A DNA stretch of 64,000 nt from an uncultured Bacteroides sp. (GTDB taxonomy: Bacteria; Bacteroidota; Bacteroidia; Bacteroidales; Bacteroidaceae): assembly GCA_949300425.1 (NCBI GenBank), contig CASGED010000039.1, positions 49,261-113,260 on the forward strand, in the 5' to 3' direction. Of this stretch, positions 42,629 through 52,954 are shown piece after piece (position 1 is the stretch's first letter; each line of letters opens with the position of its first letter). The notes under the pieces are model-generated. The model was not told where the DNA came from. It saw only the letters and a program-made list of their open reading frames with translations, and did no database searches. The position numbers and the translations under genes were made by a program.

Positions 42629-45067
42629 ATGAACAAATTGATTCTTCTAAGTCTGCTAACCCTGTACACCGCCCTGGGACTACAGGCGCAGACCTGGCCC
42701 AAAGCCATCCTAAAAGGCGATTATCCCGACCCCACCATCCTGCGCGACGGGGAGGATTACTACATGACGCACTCGCCCTTTTACTACATGCCGGGATTCC
42801 TCATCTGGCACTCGCACGACCTCATGAATTGGGAACCGTTATGCCGCGCCCTGCCGGAATACAGCGGCTCGGCCATGGCACCCGACCTGGTGAAGGTGGA
42901 CGGACGTTTCTACTTGTATTACCCGGCCGACGGCACCAACTGGGTAGCGTGGGCGGATGACATACGCGGCCCGTGGAGTCAGCCCATAGACCTGAAGATA
43001 GGGGGCATTGACCCAGGACACTTGAAGGACGCGGAAGGCCGACGCTGGCTGTACACCAACGACGGGTGGATAACGCCCCTGACGGACGACGGACTGGCAC
43101 GGGCGGGGGAAAGCAAGAAGGTGTATGACGGATGGGTGTACCCCAAACAGTGGGAAACGGAGGGAATGTACCTGGAATCGCCCAAACTGACGTACAAGAA
43201 CGGGTACTATTACCTGACTTCGGCCCAAGGAGGAACCGCCGGACCGGCTACGAGCCACATGGTGGCATCGGCGCGCGCCAGAAGTCCGTTGGGTCCGTGG
43301 GAGAACTCGCCCTACAACCCTATTGTACACACGTACAGCGCAGACGACAACTGGTGGTCGAAGGGACACGGCACGCTGGTGGACGACACGCAGGGAAACT
43401 GGTGGATTGTCTACCACGCTTACGCCAATGGATATCATACGTTGGGACGTTCCACGCTGATAGAGCCTGTAGAATGGACACCGGACGGATGGTTCCGCGC
43501 GAAAGCGGACGCGCCGGACTGGGAGAAGGCCCAGCCGAGCAACAGCCTTTCCCTCAGTGATGATTTCAATGGGAAGGAACTGGGGCTGCAATGGACATAT
43601 TGGAAGGAATACGCCCCCGAAGCCTTGAAGCTGAAGGACGGCTCGCTATCCATGAAGGGGAAAGGAGGCACACCCGCTGACGGACGTCTGCTGCTGGTGA
43701 CGCCAACGGACAAGAACTATCGGGTGGAAACGGAAGTGAACATTGGCCGGAACAACGCCGCGGGCTTACTCCTTTATTATAATGAGAAGGCATATGCAGG
43801 CATCGTGTCCGACGGAAAGACATTCACCGTCTACCAAAATGCGGAATGCAAGCAAACCCTGCCCAACCGCATCGGACGGACCTTCCACATCCGCCTTCAC
43901 AACCGGGGTAACCGGGTAACGATGCAAGTGAGCAAGGACGGCGAACAATGGCAGACACTGGCGGAGAATGTGGATGTCTCCACAATGCACCACAATACAT
44001 ACGGTGGCTTCTACGCCTTGCGTCCGACCTTGGTATCCCTGAAAAAAGGGAACGCCGTGTTCCGCCGCTTCCGTTACGCCAACGCCGTGCCGCAGGAAAA
44101 GGACATGGGCGCCTACCTGATGGTGTTCCACAAGGACGACACGCACAGCCTGCACATGGCGCTGAGCTACGACGGCTACAGCTTTACGGCCTTGAACGAT
44201 GGCAAGCCGGTCATTGCGGGCGACACCATTGCCGACCAGAAAGGCATCCGTGACCCGCACATCTTCCGCGGACCGGACGGTGCCTTCTACCTTGCCATGA
44301 CGGACCTGCACATCTACGCCAAACAGGCAGGATACCGCGACACGGAATGGGAACGGGACGGGAAGCTGTACGGTTGGGGAAACAATCGCGGACTGGTGTT
44401 GATGAAGTCGTGGGACTTGATACACTGGACGCATACGGAAATCCGTTTCGACCAACTCTCGGCGGCTTATAAAGAAATAGGATGTGCCTGGGCACCCGAA
44501 ACCACCTTCGACAATCGGACGGGCAAGCTGATGCTCTACTTCACCATGCGCTTCCGCAACGAGCCGAACCGGCTGTACTACGCCTACGTCAACGAGGACT
44601 TCGACCGGCTGGAGTCCATCCCCCAACTGCTCTTTGAATATCCCGACAAACGTTCGGCGGCCATTGACGGGGACATCACGAAGGTGGGCGACACGTACCA
44701 CCTGTTCTACGTGTCTCACGAAGACGGAGCTGGCATCAAACATGCCACATCCGACCGCATCCACGAAGACTACACCTTCTCGCCCCGTTGGATTGATCCC
44801 GAGCCGAAAGCTTGCGAAGCGCCCAACGTATGGAAACGCATCGGTGAGGACAAATGGGTATTGATGTACGACTGCTACGGCATCCGGACGCACAATTTCG
44901 GTTTCGTGGAAACAAATGACTTTGTGAACTTCACACCGCTGGGCCACTTCAACGAGGGCGTGATGAAAAGTACCAACTTCACTTCGCCCAAGCACGGGGC
45001 GGTCATCCACCTCACGGAAGAGGAAGCTGACCGACTGGCAACGCACTGGGGAGGAAATGAGAAATGA
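42629..45067 (+). CDS. Two-domain glycoside hydrolase family 43 protein
   Basis: Secreted 812-residue enzyme with a signal peptide (MNKLILLSLLTLYTALGLQAQ). The N-terminal five-bladed GH43 domain (about 25-300) has GDYPDPTILRDG (catalytic base Asp34), GGIDPGHLKD (pKa-modulating Asp) and EGMYLESPKL (general acid Glu). A beta-sandwich of laminin/DUF1349 type follows (about 310-485, SDDFNGKELGLQWTYWKEYA). A second GH43-like propeller (about 495-812) has IRDPHIFRGPDG, GCAWAPETTFD and AAIDGDITKVG, so its motifs also look intact. Two active propellers in one chain suggest sequential attack on a decorated arabinose-, xylose- or galactose-containing glycan. Specificity is not decidable here. Confidence 0.92.
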   Translation: MNKLILLSLLTLYTALGLQAQTWPKAILKGDYPDPTILRDGEDYYMTHSPFYYMPGFLIWHSHDLMNWEPLCRALPEYSGSAMAPDLVKVDGRFYLYYPADGTNWVAWADDIRGPWSQPIDLKIGGIDPGHLKDAEGRRWLYTNDGWITPLTDDGLARAGESKKVYDGWVYPKQWETEGMYLESPKLTYKNGYYYLTSAQGGTAGPATSHMVASARARSPLGPWENSPYNPIVHTYSADDNWWSKGHGTLVDDTQGNWWIVYHAYANGYHTLGRSTLIEPVEWTPDGWFRAKADAPDWEKAQPSNSLSLSDDFNGKELGLQWTYWKEYAPEALKLKDGSLSMKGKGGTPADGRLLLVTPTDKNYRVETEVNIGRNNAAGLLLYYNEKAYAGIVSDGKTFTVYQNAECKQTLPNRIGRTFHIRLHNRGNRVTMQVSKDGEQWQTLAENVDVSTMHHNTYGGFYALRPTLVSLKKGNAVFRRFRYANAVPQEKDMGAYLMVFHKDDTHSLHMALSYDGYSFTALNDGKPVIAGDTIADQKGIRDPHIFRGPDGAFYLAMTDLHIYAKQAGYRDTEWERDGKLYGWGNNRGLVLMKSWDLIHWTHTEIRFDQLSAAYKEIGCAWAPETTFDNRTGKLMLYFTMRFRNEPNRLYYAYVNEDFDRLESIPQLLFEYPDKRSAAIDGDITKVGDTYHLFYVSHEDGAGIKHATSDRIHEDYTFSPRWIDPEPKACEAPNVWKRIGEDKWVLMYDCYGIRTHNFGFVETNDFVNFTPLGHFNEGVMKSTNFTSPKHGAVIHLTEEEADRLATHWGGNEK

Positions 45068-45092
45068 TTTTAATGATTAAAATAATTCTACC

Positions 45093-47204
45093 ATGAAAAA
45101 GATTCAAACATCCAACCGAATGTGGACAATCCTATGTCTGCTATGCTTATCAGTGAGCCTCTCGTCAACCGCACAGGCACGGGGCTTACGACCAGACGCA
45201 CCTGTCTGCGAAACAGATAACATTTTCCGTGTGGAGTCGCCCGATTATACCCTGAGCCCCTATACGGGCATGACCCGCCGCCATTGGATTCAGGCGGGGG
45301 AATACTTATTGGAAGGGGCGTTCAGCTACATCCATTGCTTGGATGACCCAATGTATTTCCCCAAACAATTGGACAAAACCTATCCACGGGATGAGAAAGC
45401 AGCCAAAACGGCCAAACTGGAAGGCCTGGCACGCACGCTCTTCCTCGCTGCCCCGCTGCTGAAAGAGAATCCGGAACTGGAGCTGCACGGTATCAAGGTG
45501 GCAGACTACTACCGCCATCAGTTAATGAGCATCTCCAATCCGCAGAGCAAACACTACATCGCCCACCGCACCGGAGGCCCAAGCCAGACTTTACTTGAAT
45601 TGGGCTCATTGGCTATCTCCATGAAGGCGGCTCCGGACATCTTGTGGGAACCGCTTCCGCAGACGGAAAAAGACAAACTGGCCGCCACGATGCTCAGCTA
45701 TGGAGACGGGCCTACCATCGGCTCCAACTGGATGTTCTTCAACGTCTACATCCTGAGTTTCCTCAAGGACCAAGGCTACAAAGTCAACGAAAAGAAGCTG
45801 GTGGACTGGCTGGAGAAGCTGCTCGACCGCTATCGGGGCGAAGGATGGTACAACGACGCCCCCGCCTATGACTACTACAGCATGTGGGCTTACCAAAGCT
45901 ACGGGCCTCTGTGGGCGGAATGGTTTGGCAAGACATTCAAGCCTGATGCCGCTTCCGGACTGGACGCAAACATCTATCAGAACCTGGCGGCACGTATTCT
46001 GAAAAATGAACGCGAGTTAGCGGACAACTATCCGTATATGTTTGCCCGTGACGGGCGGATGAACATGTGGGGACGAAGCGTCTGTTATCGGTTTGCAGCC
46101 GTCACTCCTTTCCCGTTATTGGAATACGGCGGATTCGAAGGCATCAATTATGGATGGTTGCGCCGCATCGCTTCCGCCTCGTTGTTGCAATTCTTAGAAC
46201 ATCCGGAGTTCTTGGAGAACGGTGTGCCCACCATGGGCTTCTATGGTCCTTTTGCCCCTGCCGTGCAGATTTATAGTTGCCGTGGAAGCGTGTATTGGGC
46301 AAGCAAAGCCTTCTTAGGCCTGTTGCTTCCGGAAAATTCCGCCTATTGGACGGCCGTGGAGAATGAAGGACCGTGGAGCGGCATGAAGCAAGGAACGGTA
46401 AACACCAAATTGCAGCCCGCCACCGGACTGCTCATCGCCAACTACCCCAACAGCGGCGCTTCCGAGATGCGTTCATGGTGTCATGAGCGGGTAGCCAATG
46501 ACTGGCAACTGTTCCGTTCGTCCGAGAACTACAACAAGCTGGCCTACAATACAGACTTCCCTTGGATGGCCGATGGGAAAGACGGAGAAATCTCCATGAA
46601 CTATGCCGTCAAGAACAAGAAGAACGAATGGGAAGTATTGCGCTTGTATGACTTCAAGAGTTTCGACGAAGGTGTGTACCGACGGGACGCTGTGCTTGAG
46701 ACCGATACAACCGTCCGGTTCCAACTGGCGGACATCCTGTTGCCCGACGGCATTCTACGCGTGGACAAGGTGAGCGTAGGCACTCCCACTGACATCTGCT
46801 TAGGACATTATACGCTACCGGAGACCGATACCGTTTTCTACGAGAAAGAAGCCATTTGCAGAGTTAAAGGAAGCAAGCCGGAAATCAGCTACCAAGGGAA
46901 TGGCTGCTATGAATTGGCACAAATCCCTTTAGTCGGATGGACAACAGAGACTCAGACGATATATCCCGAAGGACTGCACCCCGTCAGTCACCGCTGCCTG
47001 TTGCCTATCCTGCGCGACCGCATTGCGGACAGCCGAATCTTCGTCACCTTGCAGTTATGGAAAAAGAGCGGTGAAAAAGGCTCTTTCACAAAAGAAGAAC
47101 TGAATCCCGTCAAGTCTGTGAAGATTTCTTCAGATAACCGGGAAGTCACCATCCGCCTGCGTAACGGAGAGAAAAAGACGGTACGGTTCGATGCCGGCCA
47201 ATAA
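45093..47204 (+). CDS. DUF2264 protein, probable glycoside hydrolase
   Basis: 703-residue secreted protein with a signal peptide ([21 protein letters not shown]...AQA). The N-terminal (alpha/alpha) toroid region has [34 protein letters not shown] and [15 protein letters not shown]; a beta-sandwich forms the C-terminal third. This is DUF2264; as I recall, CAZy places members in GH154 with beta-glucuronidase activity, which I cannot verify. It is the third gene of the beta-helix/GH43 operon, fitting breakdown of an acidic, branched plant glycan. It ends 3 bp before the convergent phosphatase gene. Confidence 0.88.
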   Translation: MKKIQTSNRMWTILCLLCLSVSLSSTAQARGLRPDAPVCETDNIFRVESPDYTLSPYTGMTRRHWIQAGEYLLEGAFSYIHCLDDPMYFPKQLDKTYPRDEKAAKTAKLEGLARTLFLAAPLLKENPELELHGIKVADYYRHQLMSISNPQSKHYIAHRTGGPSQTLLELGSLAISMKAAPDILWEPLPQTEKDKLAATMLSYGDGPTIGSNWMFFNVYILSFLKDQGYKVNEKKLVDWLEKLLDRYRGEGWYNDAPAYDYYSMWAYQSYGPLWAEWFGKTFKPDAASGLDANIYQNLAARILKNERELADNYPYMFARDGRMNMWGRSVCYRFAAVTPFPLLEYGGFEGINYGWLRRIASASLLQFLEHPEFLENGVPTMGFYGPFAPAVQIYSCRGSVYWASKAFLGLLLPENSAYWTAVENEGPWSGMKQGTVNTKLQPATGLLIANYPNSGASEMRSWCHERVANDWQLFRSSENYNKLAYNTDFPWMADGKDGEISMNYAVKNKKNEWEVLRLYDFKSFDEGVYRRDAVLETDTTVRFQLADILLPDGILRVDKVSVGTPTDICLGHYTLPETDTVFYEKEAICRVKGSKPEISYQGNGCYELAQIPLVGWTTETQTIYPEGLHPVSHRCLLPILRDRIADSRIFVTLQLWKKSGEKGSFTKEELNPVKSVKISSDNREVTIRLRNGEKKTVRFDAGQ

Positions 47205-47207
47205 GAA

Positions 47208-47678
47208 TTACTGCTTGCGCAGGTGCTCCAACAGTCCTGCGCAAGCATCTTCCAATAAATCGAGGACGTATTCGAAACCTTCCGCACCGCCATAATAAGG
47301 ATCAGGCACGTGGTCGGCGTAGGTGAAGCGGGTGCAGAAGTCTGTCATGCGATGAATCTTCCGCTCCGCTTCCAAAGAAGGGGCACGTTCTTTTAAATCT
47401 TCGATGTTACGGTCGTCCATACCGATGATGATATCGAAATCATAAAAATCTGCGGTGCGGACGGGACGCGAACGATGCGTCAGATTATAACCGCGCCGGG
47501 CGGCATGGGCACGCATACGAGAATCCGGCAACTCACCCTCATGATAGCTGAGGATGCCGGCGGAATCTATCACAAAACGGTCTTCCAATCCTGCTTTTTC
47601 CACTAATTGCTTCATGACCCCTTCCGCCGAAGAAGAACGGCAGATATTTCCGAGACAGACAAACAATATTTTCATCAT
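47208..47678 (-). CDS. Low-molecular-weight protein-tyrosine phosphatase
   Basis: Cytosolic phosphatase of 156 residues. The P-loop CLGNICRS lies at the N-terminus and the general-acid loop is VPDPYYGG near residue 127, both as in LMW-PTPs. ATG codons at 47678 and 47675 are both possible starts. It is the last gene of a minus-strand set after the flippase and S46 peptidase. Bacterial LMW-PTPs often regulate tyrosine kinases of capsule export, which fits the flippase nearby, though no kinase gene is in view. Confidence 0.94.
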   Translation of the reverse strand: MMKILFVCLGNICRSSSAEGVMKQLVEKAGLEDRFVIDSAGILSYHEGELPDSRMRAHAARRGYNLTHRSRPVRTADFYDFDIIIGMDDRNIEDLKERAPSLEAERKIHRMTDFCTRFTYADHVPDPYYGGAEGFEYVLDLLEDACAGLLEHLRKQ

Positions 47679-47707
47679 TTACGATTTATCAATTTACAAT
47701 TTACCAA

Positions 47708-49849
47708 TTACAAATCATTCTTTACCACCAGTTCATCCACCAGCTGTCCCGCCTTACCGTATTTCTCCATAATAAACAGAATGTACCGGATATCCACTCC
47801 GATGCAACGTTGCAGGCGGGGGTCATACTGAAAATCACTGCTCATGGCTTCCCAGTTGCCGTCGAAGGCCAGGCCCAACAACTCGCCTCGCGCATTAAAC
47901 ATGGCGCTTCCGCTATTGCCTCCCGTGATGTCATTGTCCGAGATGAAGCAGACGCTCATTTCACCCTTTTCATCGGCATAGCGTCCAAAATCTTTGCTTT
48001 CCAACAGGCGCACCAGTTCAGGTTGCAAGGCGTAGTCTCGCTTGCCTTTGTGCAGACGCGCTTTTTCCAAAACACCTTGCGTGGTCGTACGATAATTGTA
48101 ATGCGCTCCATCGAAAGGTTCATAACTCCGCACAGTGCCGAAGCTGAGGCGCATCGTTGAATTGGCGTCCGGATAATAGCCGCGTGAAGTGTCCTTCCGG
48201 CGCAGGGCGGCGTTCAATAGACGTTCTCCCCGTTCGATGTCGACAGAGGCCTGCTGCATCTGGAGATTCAGTTCGAAAAGCTCTGTGATGAGGTCAATGC
48301 CCAACACGATAGCAGGGTCATTATAGATTTGATACGTCGTATCATTCTTCAAAAAACGTTGCAATCCCCGTGGCGAGGTGATTTCGGAATGTGCGTACAG
48401 GCTGTCCACATACGCCTGCTCGGAGCCTCCGTACTTCACGCTTATCGTATCGTAAACCGTAGGAAGGAAATCCGGCTCCACGTGCTTGCGGCACTCTTTG
48501 AGCAAGGCTGTAAACACGTTCTTGTCTACCTCCAAATCCAAATTGGCATATTGCTCTACAAGGGCTTCCAGATTCCGAACGACGGTTTCGTGTTCACCCT
48601 CAAAATCAAAGTTCAGGATGCTGATGGCCAGTTGTACCAACTCCGGTCCGTTGAGAAAGGTTTCCAGCAGATAGGCCTGAGCATGGTCGGCGGCACGGCG
48701 GTTTTTATACGCAAGCTCTAAGTCCGTAAGGAGTTGCAGGCTTTCCAGGCGTTCGTCGGGAGTGGCACGTATCCACTCCAGCAAATCCCGTTCCCGCTCC
48801 CGTTTCTTATCCAACACATGCAGGCGCCGGATGGAGCGGTTCATGCCGATGCTGTTTTTCCAATAATTGGAGCTTTCATCGTATTTGGAAGCATAGTTAA
48901 TACGTATCGTGTCGTTTTTGTCCATCGCCTGTTTCCAGATGTTTTGCTTTACACCACGGATGTCTATCCGTGCCTGGTTGGTATTGTTCATCCGCTCCTC
49001 GATGCCGAAGGAGGAAAGGTAGCGTTCGGTTTCGCCCGGATAACCCAAGGTCATACAGAAGTCACCTTCCCGGTAGCCGTCCAATGAGACGGGAGCCACA
49101 TAGGCGGGATGGTAAGGCACATTGTCCGGCGCATAATCAGCAGGACGGTTCGCCCGGTCGGCGTAGATGCGGAACACACAGAAGTCACCCGTATGTCGGG
49201 GCCACATCCAGTTGTCGTTGTCCCAACCGAACTTGCCCACCGAGGAAGGCGGAGCGAACACTAACCGCACGTCATTATAATCGCGATACACAGAGAGCCA
49301 ATACTCGCTCCCCGCATAATAAGCGTCTACCACGCCCGTCAGCGTAGAGTCCCGGCCTGACACTTCCGCCCCAATAATCCGCATGACAGAGTCAGCCGCA
49401 TAGGAACGTGAAGCCTCATCCATGTCCGGTTTGAGAGCCGAAAGCACCCGCTTGGTCACATCCTTTTGCTCTACCAGAAAGCGCACATACAAATCGGGGC
49501 ATGGCAATTCTTCTTCCCGGCTACGCGCTACGAAGCCGTCTTGCAAATAGTCGTGCTCCACGGTGGAGTGTTGTTGCACGCTGCTGAATCCGCAATGATG
49601 GTTGGTCAGCACCAGTCCATCGGGAGATACCACCACGCCCGAACAAAATCCTCCGAAACTCACCACGGCATCTTTCAGCGAAGCCTTTTTCGGGTGATAC
49701 AGTTCCTTGGGCGACAACTCCAGTCCCATCTCCTTCAGCGTGTGGCGTGTGGCCTTGTTCAGGTTTCCCGGCATCCACATGCCTTCATCAGCCAAACTCG
49801 AAAAGAATGGAAGCCATACCATCAAAAGGGTCAAAAAGTTTGTTTTCAT
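47708..49849 (-). CDS. S46 family dipeptidyl-peptidase, DPP7-like
   Basis: Periplasmic serine exopeptidase of 713 residues releasing dipeptides from the N-terminus of peptides. Signal peptide at 1-20, then the family start ADEGMWMPGNLN. The catalytic His is in LVLTNHHCG (84/85), the Asp follows in the first half (near WPRHTGDF), and the Ser is in TGGNSGSAMFNA near residue 650. The specificity loop reads LAFDGNWEAM: glycine at the position that is arginine in acidic-specific DPP11, so DPP7-type preference for hydrophobic P1 is predicted. It starts 2 bp after the flippase stop. Confidence 0.94.
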   Translation of the reverse strand: MKTNFLTLLMVWLPFFSSLADEGMWMPGNLNKATRHTLKEMGLELSPKELYHPKKASLKDAVVSFGGFCSGVVVSPDGLVLTNHHCGFSSVQQHSTVEHDYLQDGFVARSREEELPCPDLYVRFLVEQKDVTKRVLSALKPDMDEASRSYAADSVMRIIGAEVSGRDSTLTGVVDAYYAGSEYWLSVYRDYNDVRLVFAPPSSVGKFGWDNDNWMWPRHTGDFCVFRIYADRANRPADYAPDNVPYHPAYVAPVSLDGYREGDFCMTLGYPGETERYLSSFGIEERMNNTNQARIDIRGVKQNIWKQAMDKNDTIRINYASKYDESSNYWKNSIGMNRSIRRLHVLDKKRERERDLLEWIRATPDERLESLQLLTDLELAYKNRRAADHAQAYLLETFLNGPELVQLAISILNFDFEGEHETVVRNLEALVEQYANLDLEVDKNVFTALLKECRKHVEPDFLPTVYDTISVKYGGSEQAYVDSLYAHSEITSPRGLQRFLKNDTTYQIYNDPAIVLGIDLITELFELNLQMQQASVDIERGERLLNAALRRKDTSRGYYPDANSTMRLSFGTVRSYEPFDGAHYNYRTTTQGVLEKARLHKGKRDYALQPELVRLLESKDFGRYADEKGEMSVCFISDNDITGGNSGSAMFNARGELLGLAFDGNWEAMSSDFQYDPRLQRCIGVDIRYILFIMEKYGKAGQLVDELVVKNDL

Positions 49850-49851
49850 CG

Positions 49852-51297
49852 TTATTTCTTTACCAATCGGTTCAACAATGGAATACTACTTAAAGGCAAA
49901 TCTTTCTTCACTATATATATTATAAATAGGAATAACAAAACCGTTCGGAAGCCTAAGCGCAACCACAGATTTTCTATTGGCACCCACACAGCCAGTGCGT
50001 ACAGCACAGCAGCCAACGCCAAATACAGCCCGATGCCCCGCAAGTCATAGCGGATGGGATATTTCCGTTGCCCCACGAAGTAGGATAACAACATCGCCAC
50101 GCCATAGCCCGCCAATCCTGCCCAAGCGCACGCCATGTAGCCATAGCGGGGAATAAACAACACGTTGAGCACTACCAATACGGCACATCCCGTGAGCGAA
50201 AAATAAGCTCCCCACCGGGTTTGGTCAATCAACTTATACCAAAAGGACAGGTTGAAGTAGATACCCATGCAGATTTCGGCCGCCATCACGATAGGCACCA
50301 CCCGCAGCCCTTCCCAGTAATCACGCCCGATGAGGTATTTCAACAAGTCTAAGTAAAACATCACCGCCAGGTAAGCCAGCAGGGTAAAGATAACGAAATA
50401 CTTCATGGCGGCGGCATACGTCTCGCGGTTATCTTTATCCCGGCTTTTGCCAAACACAAACGGCTCATAAGCATAGCGGAAAGCCTGGGTAAGCATCGCC
50501 ATAATCATGGCTATCTTGCTCGCCGCTCCGTAGATGCCTAACTGCACCGAGGCTCCCCCCGCATCGGGATACACGTAAGGGAAGATAATCTTGTCCGCCA
50601 CCTGGTTTAGGATGCCCGCTATGCCCAGCACCAACAGGGGCAGACTATAAGCCGTCATGCGGCGCATCAAGGCGGGGTCGAATCCATAGCGCAAGCCTCG
50701 CAATTCGGGAATCAGACACAGCATGATGGTGCCTGTACAAATCAGGTTGAACAGGAAAGCATAGCCCACATCGCTTCCATCCAACACCACATAATACGTC
50801 AAATTCAAAGCGATATTCAGAAAGATGAAGAGCAACTTCAAGGCCGCAAAGCGCAATGGACGTTTCTTATAGCGCAGATAAGCGAAAGGAATACTCTGAA
50901 TGGCGTCCATCGCCACTACGGCCATCATCATGCCCACATACTCCGGATGCTCCTCATAGCCCAGCCATCCCGCAATAGGTTCCAAGCAAGCTAAGCCCAC
51001 AACCAAGAACGCCAGTGACACGCCTCCCACACCCGTCAAAGCCGTCGAATAGACGCGCATCGGGTCATCCTCCCCTTTGCCCGCAAAGCGGAAAAAGCCC
51101 GTCTCCATGCCAAACGTCAGCAGCACCAAGACCAGCGCCACCCACGCATAGATATTGGTCACTACGCCATAGCCTCCCGATTGGGCGGACATGGCAATGG
51201 TATAGACCGGTACCAGCAGATAATTCAAGAACCGCCCCACGATACTGCTCAAGCCGTAGATAGCGGTTTCTTTCGCCAAACCTTTTAAATTTGCCAT
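49852..51297 (-). CDS. Oligosaccharide flippase (Wzx/MATE-like)
   Basis: Inner-membrane protein of 481 residues with about 12-14 hydrophobic helices, of the polysaccharide biosynthesis family that flips lipid-linked sugars. The N-terminus KGLAKETAIYGLSSIVGRFL and NYLLVPVYTIAMS is typical. The start at 51297 (MANLKG) is chosen; the longer frame to 51366 crosses the promoter box. There is no glycosyltransferase cluster around, so it may serve a lipid A, capsule or glycoprotein pathway encoded elsewhere. Peptidase and phosphatase genes follow closely on the same strand. Confidence 0.92.
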   Translation of the reverse strand: MANLKGLAKETAIYGLSSIVGRFLNYLLVPVYTIAMSAQSGGYGVVTNIYAWVALVLVLLTFGMETGFFRFAGKGEDDPMRVYSTALTGVGGVSLAFLVVGLACLEPIAGWLGYEEHPEYVGMMMAVVAMDAIQSIPFAYLRYKKRPLRFAALKLLFIFLNIALNLTYYVVLDGSDVGYAFLFNLICTGTIMLCLIPELRGLRYGFDPALMRRMTAYSLPLLVLGIAGILNQVADKIIFPYVYPDAGGASVQLGIYGAASKIAMIMAMLTQAFRYAYEPFVFGKSRDKDNRETYAAAMKYFVIFTLLAYLAVMFYLDLLKYLIGRDYWEGLRVVPIVMAAEICMGIYFNLSFWYKLIDQTRWGAYFSLTGCAVLVVLNVLFIPRYGYMACAWAGLAGYGVAMLLSYFVGQRKYPIRYDLRGIGLYLALAAVLYALAVWVPIENLWLRLGFRTVLLFLFIIYIVKKDLPLSSIPLLNRLVKK

Positions 51298-51346
51298 AAA
51301 CGTTTGCTCTACCTTTATAATAGGACACCATTTTTTCTTTAGCGCA

Positions 51347-51354
51347 CAAAGATA
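51347..51354 (-). promoter_or_regulatory. Promoter -7 box for the flippase operon
   Basis: TATCTTTG on the minus strand, 50 bp before the start at 51297. Confidence 0.6.
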
Positions 51355-51434
51355 AAACAAAAGCATGAAAGAATGATAGAAATAAAATTATTCCGTATAT
51401 TAGCACCCAATAAAAACACTTCATTTCAAATGCC

Positions 51435-52919
51435 ATGAACAAGAAAATATGGATAACGGCCTTATTGTTGCAAAGTCTTGCGTTTGCAGAAGCCGGAACG
51501 ACTCCTCTGCAAACCAGTTCTTGCCACATGCCTTGCCCGCAAGAAGCAATATATGTGGCCACCCCCGACAACGTGGGCAGTTATGTAAGCCAACGTCCTC
51601 CGGTAGAGAAGCGGCTCTTCCGCTCGGATGCCATCGAAAAAAAAATAAAAGAAGTAAAAGCCTTGCTGAAGAATCCTTATTTGGCATGGATGTTCGAAAA
51701 CTGTTTTCCTAACACGCTGGACACCACGGTGCACTTCCGTATGCGTAACGGCAAGCCGGACACCTTTGTCTATACAGGGGATATTCACGCCATGTGGTTA
51801 CGCGATTCGGGCGCACAAGTCTGGCCTTACATTCCGTTTGCCAACGAAGATCCACATTTGAGACAAATGCTCGAAGGAGTCATCCGAAGGCAATTCCTGT
51901 GCATCCTGACAGATCCCTATGCCAACGCTTTCAACGATGGACCGAGAGAAAGCGAATGGATGACGGACCGAACGGACATGAAACCAGAACTACACGAACG
52001 AAAATGGGAAATAGACTCTCTGTGCTATCCGCTTCGGTTGGCTTACCAATATTGGAAAGTGACGGGCGACACAAGTATCTTTGACGAGACTTGGCTGAAA
52101 ACCGTCAGGTTGATTTTGCAGACGTTCCGCGAACAGCAACGCAAGAACGGAGACAAAGGGCCTTACCGCTTCCAACGCAAGACAGAACGTGCCACGGACA
52201 CTACCATCAACGATGGTTGGGGAGCACCTGCCCGGTCTGTTGGGCTCATTGCTTCGGCGTTCCGTCCTTCGGACGATGCCACGACCTTACCATTCCTCAT
52301 TCCTTCCAACTTCTTTGCCGTCACATCCCTGCGCAAAGCGGCGGAAATATTGACCAAGGTCAATAAAGAGACTGGCTTGGCCGACCGATGCAATGCTTTG
52401 GCCAATGAAGTGGAAGCGGCACTGAAACAACATGCCGTATGCGAACATCCTGAGTTCGGCATGATTTACGCCTTCGAGGTGGATGGCTTCGGAAGCCGCA
52501 TGCTGATGGATGATGCCAACGTGCCCAGCCTGCTGGCAATGCCTTACCTGGGTGACGTGGATGGAGATGACCCAGTCTACCAAAACACACGGCGCTTTGT
52601 TTGGAGTGAAGCTAATCCTTATTTCTTCCGGGGCACCGCGGGAGAAGGCATTGGCGGCCCACACATAGGCTATGATATGATATGGCCCATGAGCATCATG
52701 ATGAAAGCCTTCACCAGTCGGGATGATGCAGAAATTAAAGAATGTCTACGCATGTTGATGCAGACGGATGCCGGGACAGGCTTCATGCACGAGTCTTTTC
52801 ATAAGGACAATCCCGCACATTTCACCCGTAAATGGTTCGCTTGGCAAAATACGCTATTCGGCGAACTGATATTGAAACTGATTGATGAAGGCAAACTGGA
52901 TCTGCTCAACAGCTTATAA
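51435..52919 (+). CDS. Glycoside hydrolase family 125 exo-alpha-1,6-mannosidase
   Basis: 494-residue secreted enzyme with a signal peptide (MNKKIWITALLLQSLAFAEA). GH125 enzymes invert and remove non-reducing alpha-1,6-mannose. Family strings: FVYTGDIHAMWLRDSGAQVW near residue 115, NDGPRESEWMTD, a mid-chain WGAPARSVGLIASAFRPSDD, and a C-terminal RGTAGEGIGGPHIGYDMIWP, which should hold the catalytic Glu. First gene of an operon with GH92 (35 bp gap) and GH2 (42 bp gap). The trio fits stepwise trimming of high-mannose glycans: GH92 removes alpha-1,2/1,3 mannose and GH125 alpha-1,6 mannose. Confidence 0.95.
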   Translation: MNKKIWITALLLQSLAFAEAGTTPLQTSSCHMPCPQEAIYVATPDNVGSYVSQRPPVEKRLFRSDAIEKKIKEVKALLKNPYLAWMFENCFPNTLDTTVHFRMRNGKPDTFVYTGDIHAMWLRDSGAQVWPYIPFANEDPHLRQMLEGVIRRQFLCILTDPYANAFNDGPRESEWMTDRTDMKPELHERKWEIDSLCYPLRLAYQYWKVTGDTSIFDETWLKTVRLILQTFREQQRKNGDKGPYRFQRKTERATDTTINDGWGAPARSVGLIASAFRPSDDATTLPFLIPSNFFAVTSLRKAAEILTKVNKETGLADRCNALANEVEAALKQHAVCEHPEFGMIYAFEVDGFGSRMLMDDANVPSLLAMPYLGDVDGDDPVYQNTRRFVWSEANPYFFRGTAGEGIGGPHIGYDMIWPMSIMMKAFTSRDDAEIKECLRMLMQTDAGTGFMHESFHKDNPAHFTRKWFAWQNTLFGELILKLIDEGKLDLLNSL

Positions 52920-52954
52920 CTCACATAGTAACAATCTGATGAATTAAAACAACC

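Noticed and set aside
43766-45046. 426-codon minus-strand frame opposite the GH43 gene
   Set aside because: Shadow of the second GH43 propeller, with no family resemblance.
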